This document shows, one piece after another, positions 61,401 through 64,000 of a stretch of DNA of 64,000 nt (its first letter is position 1; every line of letters begins with the position of its first letter). Made by a program: the position numbers and the translations under genes. A model generated the notes under the pieces. It was given only the letters and a program-made list of their open reading frames with translations. It was not told the origin of the DNA and did no database searches. The DNA is from Demequina gelatinilytica (GTDB taxonomy: Bacteria > Actinomycetota > Actinomycetes > Actinomycetales > Demequinaceae): contig NZ_BBLV01000006.1 of NCBI RefSeq assembly GCF_000971115.1, forward strand, positions 124,001-188,000, read 5' to 3'.

Positions 61401-61795
61401 TCGGGGCGGTTGAGGATGATCGGTCGTCTCAGATCGGGGCGCGGGCGCACCGGCTCCACGCTGTCGGGTGTGGGGCGCGTGACCATCGCGACGGCCACGC
61501 ACTGCGTGGCCGCGTCCTGCGGGATGGTCGCGAGGATCCGGTCGCCCTTGCGCACCTGGATCGGGAGGGTCAGCTGCGCCTGGGCCCCATCCCTGAAGGT
61601 GACACCGCGACGCAGGTTCAACGCGTCGCGAGCGCCGTCGAGCTGGGCCCTCTGCATGATGAACGGGGCCACGGGCAGACCGAAGCGCGGGTGGTGGGAG
61701 ACGCGCAGGTGGTTGCCGGCCCGCAGATGCGGTCCTCTGCCGTCGTCGGGGAGGCCGGCAAGGTTGAACAGGTGCGGCGGAACGATCGTCGGCAT
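58478..61795 (-). CDS. large uncharacterised beta-rich protein
   Basis: Protein of 1105 residues without signal peptide or membrane helix and without a family I can name. The N-terminal part (to about 130) is compact and charged; the middle (about 300-520) looks helical ('LYRAIGFFRHPLAIGATPESL'-like, key 'AIGFFRHPLAIG'); from about 560 to the end there are at least three fibronectin- or Ig-like beta-sandwiches with motifs such as 'RFGRWSEFSARD' and 'VYDPVGRPSPALDLV'. The ATG at 61795 has GGAGGG upstream and lies only 2 nt after the stop of the preceding large gene, so the two form an operon. Possible roles are a large structural, adhesive or cargo protein; this is a guess. Confidence 0.7.
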   Translation of the reverse strand: MPTIVPPHLFNLAGLPDDGRGPHLRAGNHLRVSHHPRFGLPVAPFIMQRAQLDGARDALNLRRGVTFRDGAQAQLTLPIQVRKGDRILATIPQDAATQCVAVAMVTRPTPDSVEPVRPRPDLRRPIILNRPDLTASRAFRPAVAPPEPIRSASGLAALASEQAGALRMRAYGAAMGEAPALLGERREAPYMIGAPSIAEVEVTGDGVIVDLVWLAASDLGKLEWESISVLNLPHTEGRRYLSVSDPFGRAEGHLREQAPQRRPMQETVGATSPAVAAGFSDAEESDRVHALGEPLDRDLDALIDGTDLPLVASEAIPVTDAAGNALAEPGDLSEIQVNHLFRVLQGSLDPGVAAWLGYKDLDLDPPAGLALYRAIGFFRHPLAIGATPESLAGLPVDGAIPLGDRSLNAITVARMWNGFGAGVLGQEGQELTGDLEDADDYLVMAAIAAVVGDAIPSPPPPPVMLEPAHVAWLPVPPPDVVREVVAPLKGLLPGATLAAEREQPVPGGHRQLNRELPSGWHVPLTVGLTSLDDGGLLADQDGRQGVVGDRRAGPDAARYHGAQQDRFGRWSEFSARDAAPGPRPKPPRPVVLGSYQGPSATAAASTGGILSLRVPLPEPGSLAPGSHPLSHAVLTFRHHGVDEPVPVPVALPDVTAAVGTAIVVDEPPPGEAPLRAVPAVVSGPVLQPTEQRRMIVTAVWVDAAGQVSAVSEELRLLMSDPRPPAQLDIPDVLLYSARPDATGLAWVERSWSAPSGGAASFAIYYTDEVRLVSWLRLQGRFGEAATISGTLDRAARAGLMRDIQGDFPDHLFERLPGAVSSPSPGTHRFRHAVSGSSRVLNAYKIAVEAPGTGARPALGALPIVFYGVPNSDPPPRPAVTATLSPPVAGEPPLMVEVTVEVEPGITPALTARIFRTRGTQADPMHAPVVAEVPLSAPDPQTGRQRAVVRDRGSAQIAPGALLTAFARYQWLAQVQGAPESGSSVPGMWSRESDPVGVATVPLEPPAAPLLDALGGTAAPGGTSDLTLTVSHPSGLAPTLLGPWRFEAWHARPGEEWSILAAGDVASAPLVLAEPPGEVIPLGTSYRVRVYDPVGRPSPALDLVSS

Positions 61796-61797
61796 GA

Positions 61798-63999
61798 TCA
61801 GAATCCCTCCGTGTCCAGCATGAGCGGTCGCGCGTCGACCACCCGACGACCGGTCAGCGTGCCGCCCGGCGCCACCCGCAGCCGCAGCTCGAGCGCCGAG
61901 GCGTCGCCGGCGGGGATCACCGGTTGCGTCGCCACGAACAGCACGCGCGTCCAGTTCTGCGTGGCCCGCACCGGGGTGAAGACCACGCCGTCGAGCACCA
62001 GCCGGTCCGGCTCGCACCGCACGGAGTCCACCGCCTGCTGGCCCTGGACCACCGCGGCCACGCGCCGCATCGGCTCCGGCGCATCGAGCATGAAGCCGAC
62101 GATCCCGTAGGGGCCGGCCGCGGTGCGCCGCCACAGGGCGATGGTGCGCGCCTGGTCGCCCGGCAGCGGCAGCGTGTCCGCACCGACCGCCGTCAGCGCG
62201 GCGCCGAAGTCGGCGTCGGACACGGACAGGGGACCTGAGGGGAGCGCCACCGCGTCGGCGAGGAGGATCTCCTCCGGCCGGAACGGGCTGACCCCGGCGG
62301 CGTCGAAGCCGAGTCCCGCCAGCATCTCCGTCGGGTTCGCGTAGCGCGACGTGGTGAACCGGGTCGCGTTGACGACGACGGGGTCACCGCCCCCGGGCGG
62401 CGCTCCCTTGCGCTGCGCGAGCAGCGAGAAGTCGTACATCGCGTTCTTCTCGAGCGCGAAGCGCGCACCCATGGAGGCGCCGCCCGTGACCGGCGCATCG
62501 GGCAGGCAGCGCGCCTCCGCCACCGCCTCGTTGATGAGCCGCTCCGCGGGAAGCAGGACCGATGCGGGAGCGATGAGCCACATGAGGTCCAGAAGCTCGG
62601 TGAGCATCGACTCCTCGAGCGCGGGCACGTCGGGCTGCGGAGGCGGGTCGGTGCGCCGCACCGACAGCACCAGCTCGCGGTCGTGGCGGTCGGCGAGCGC
62701 CTCGACGTGCCCAGCGCTGAAGTGCACCCACAGGGGGTCGTCGGTGAAGACCACGTCGCGACCGTCGGCGGGCTCGGTGCGGGTGAGGTAGCGGGCGAGG
62801 TCGCGAGGATCGAAGACGTACTCGTTGAGCCCGTCCTGCGTCTCGGCGCCGGCGAGCACCTCGGACGCGACCCGGAACCGGTAGGTGTCGGTCTGTCGAG
62901 GCTCCCACTCGGTCGCATCGACCGGCGTGCTGGGGAGGTCGGTGCCCTCGTCGTTCGACCGCCAGCCCTGCCACGACCAGTCGATCTCGATGCGGTACGT
63001 CTCACCCGGGTCGAGCAGGATCTCGCGTGCGAGGGTCGCGAGCGACCCGTCGGCGACGGTGACGAGCGTCCCGACCAGCGCACCCTGCGCGGCCTGGTCC
63101 TGCTCCTGCGCCGCCGCGGCCCGCGAGTCGATGCCGCACAGGGACAGCACCGTGACCCGGACGCCGTTCGGGCTGACGATGTCGAAGCCCGACGCATCGG
63201 GGACCGCGGCGGGCTGATCGAACGCGATCGCGCGGCACCGCCCGCCGTGCCCGTCGGGAACCGTGGCGAGCAGGGTCGGGGTCCACGCGTGGGATCTGCC
63301 GTCCTTGCGCGTGACCACCAGCGGGACCTCGCCTCGAGAGAGCTCGCCGTCGGGCCCGACGACCGGCGCCGTGCAGATCCTCGCCAGGAAGGTCCGCCCG
63401 CCCGCGTGCAGCTCGATCCTGGCGATCTCGGGCGCCTCGAGGCGGATGGTCAGCAGCGAGTCGCCTCGGCTCCGGGCGCCCTCGACGGCGACCTGACCAC
63501 CCCGGGCGTCCAGCGCGATCGCCTCCACCTTGCCCTCCCCGATGGTCGCGACATGGAGCGTCACCGCACCTACCGGAGCGGCGAGGTCCAACGCGAGCCC
63601 GGGGCCGGGGATCGCCAGCTCGACCCGTCCGTCCGGCTGCGGCCTCGACGGATCGCGATCGTCCACCTGGTCCTCGAGCGACAGCAGCCCGCCAGGGTCG
63701 AGCGACGTGACGGTGATGCCCCCGAGTGCGATGTCCTGGAGATCCCGGCGGGGCTTCCCGTCGAAGCGGACACAGGTCTCGCCCTCCCCGACGGAGCCGC
63801 CCTCGCCGTGGCAGACACGGAACAGCACCGACTCGTGGCTGCCTCCAGAGAGGACCACGCGGTCGATCTCCGGAGCGGCCAGGTGCAGCTCCACAGGCAT
63901 CCCGCTGTCGTCCTTCGCCTGCGCGACGGCGTTGCCCCCGTGGTCGAACGCGATCGCCGTGACGGGGCCGCCGCCGCTCAGCACGCTCAGGCTCACGGT
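61798..63999 (-). CDS. large uncharacterised protein with repeated beta modules (5' end outside window)
   Basis: At least 732 residues, open at the right window edge. The N-terminal third has diverged tandem modules: 'VTAIAFDHGGNAV...' near residue 12, 'VEAIALDARGGQVAVEG' near 155 and 'CRAIAFDQPAAVPDASGFD' near 255, each followed by a strand like 'APEIDRVVLSGG' or 'APEIARIELHAGG' and a Cys-containing strand ('FRVCHGEG', 'LARICTAP'). This suggests two or three related beta-sandwich (possibly sugar-binding) domains. The rest ('DLARYLTRTEPADGRDVVFT' near 405) matches nothing I recognise. It is 2 nt upstream of the other large gene. Function unknown. Confidence 0.65.
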   Translation of the reverse strand, partial: TVSLSVLSGGGPVTAIAFDHGGNAVAQAKDDSGMPVELHLAAPEIDRVVLSGGSHESVLFRVCHGEGGSVGEGETCVRFDGKPRRDLQDIALGGITVTSLDPGGLLSLEDQVDDRDPSRPQPDGRVELAIPGPGLALDLAAPVGAVTLHVATIGEGKVEAIALDARGGQVAVEGARSRGDSLLTIRLEAPEIARIELHAGGRTFLARICTAPVVGPDGELSRGEVPLVVTRKDGRSHAWTPTLLATVPDGHGGRCRAIAFDQPAAVPDASGFDIVSPNGVRVTVLSLCGIDSRAAAAQEQDQAAQGALVGTLVTVADGSLATLAREILLDPGETYRIEIDWSWQGWRSNDEGTDLPSTPVDATEWEPRQTDTYRFRVASEVLAGAETQDGLNEYVFDPRDLARYLTRTEPADGRDVVFTDDPLWVHFSAGHVEALADRHDRELVLSVRRTDPPPQPDVPALEESMLTELLDLMWLIAPASVLLPAERLINEAVAEARCLPDAPVTGGASMGARFALEKNAMYDFSLLAQRKGAPPGGGDPVVVNATRFTTSRYANPTEMLAGLGFDAAGVSPFRPEEILLADAVALPSGPLSVSDADFGAALTAVGADTLPLPGDQARTIALWRRTAAGPYGIVGFMLDAPEPMRRVAAVVQGQQAVDSVRCEPDRLVLDGVVFTPVRATQNWTRVLFVATQPVIPAGDASALELRLRVAPGGTLTGRRVVDARPLMLDTEGF

Positions 64000-64000
64000 G

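Overview
The window is about 64 kb of very GC-rich DNA with strong GAC/GCG/CTC codon bias and genes packed into operons that often share 4-nt ATGA/GTGA overlaps. An HspR/HAIR-controlled dnaK operon, coenzyme F420 genes, RskA-type anti-sigma factors, DUF2510, an actinobacterial-type Dcd and MocR/LacI regulators all point to an actinomycete (Actinomycetota), most like a Micrococcales-type soil or plant bacterium. The exact taxon cannot be fixed from the sequence alone. No plasmid origin, CRISPR array, transposase or rRNA is visible, so this looks like ordinary chromosome with one small tRNA-linked accessory patch near the right end.

Layout. 1-1.7 kb: a TrkH/TrkA-type potassium uptake pair. 1.8-6.0 kb: an envelope-signalling block (DUF4397 surface protein, lipoprotein sortase, ECF sigma, RskA anti-sigma), followed by a second sigma/anti-sigma unit in which both halves are one polypeptide. 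6.2-8.6 kb: cellobiose phosphorylase with LacI/CelR-like operators. 9-13.2 kb: NfeD-like protein, flotillin, PLDc_N-like protein, dCTP deaminase, DUF2510 protein. 13.2-16.8 kb: TPP riboswitch and the thiBPQ thiamine importer. 17.7-26.2 kb: a seven-gene reductive-pyrimidine-type catabolic operon (beta-ureidopropionase, dihydropyrimidinase, F420-type LLM oxidoreductase, complete ABC importer) transcribed away from a MocR regulator. 26.3-32.6 kb: a proposed F420-0 ABC transporter, cofD, cofC, cofE and an Fgd-like F420 enzyme. 33.4-37.6 kb: dnaK-grpE-dnaJ-hspR with two HAIR operators. 38.4-42.3 kb: a degenerate GGDEF-like protein divergent from a 998-residue ECF sigma factor that carries its own zinc-binding anti-sigma domain, membrane segment, Gly/Ser/Thr repeats and a large predicted extracellular domain. 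44.4-48.3 kb: ribonucleotide reductase nrdA-nrdB with tandem NrdR boxes; NrdB has the Glu/Glu/His/Phe signature of the tyrosine-less (class Ic) subgroup. 48.7-55.1 kb: an alpha-glucoside-type GH13 enzyme, an ABC sugar importer and their LacI regulator. 55.1-57.5 kb: upp, tadA, a FUSC membrane protein and tRNA-Ser(CGA). 57.5-64 kb: a duplicated tRNA 3' end about 0.9 kb downstream of the tRNA, a small lipoprotein between the copies, then two large uncharacterised beta-rich proteins running off the right edge.

How the parts work together. F420 links two blocks: the window encodes three F420-assembly enzymes, a probable F420-0 transporter and two LLM-family enzymes, one of which sits where a first-step reductase would be expected in the pyrimidine operon. 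Envelope stress or surface sensing is the other theme, with three different sigma/anti-sigma arrangements (separate, fused and degenerate, fused with an extracellular domain). Outside the genes, three families of long two-copy hairpins with compensating base changes and an over-represented 8-mer (GACGATGC/GCATCGTC, 35 exact copies found by eye) are the most notable signals that the gene list does not explain.
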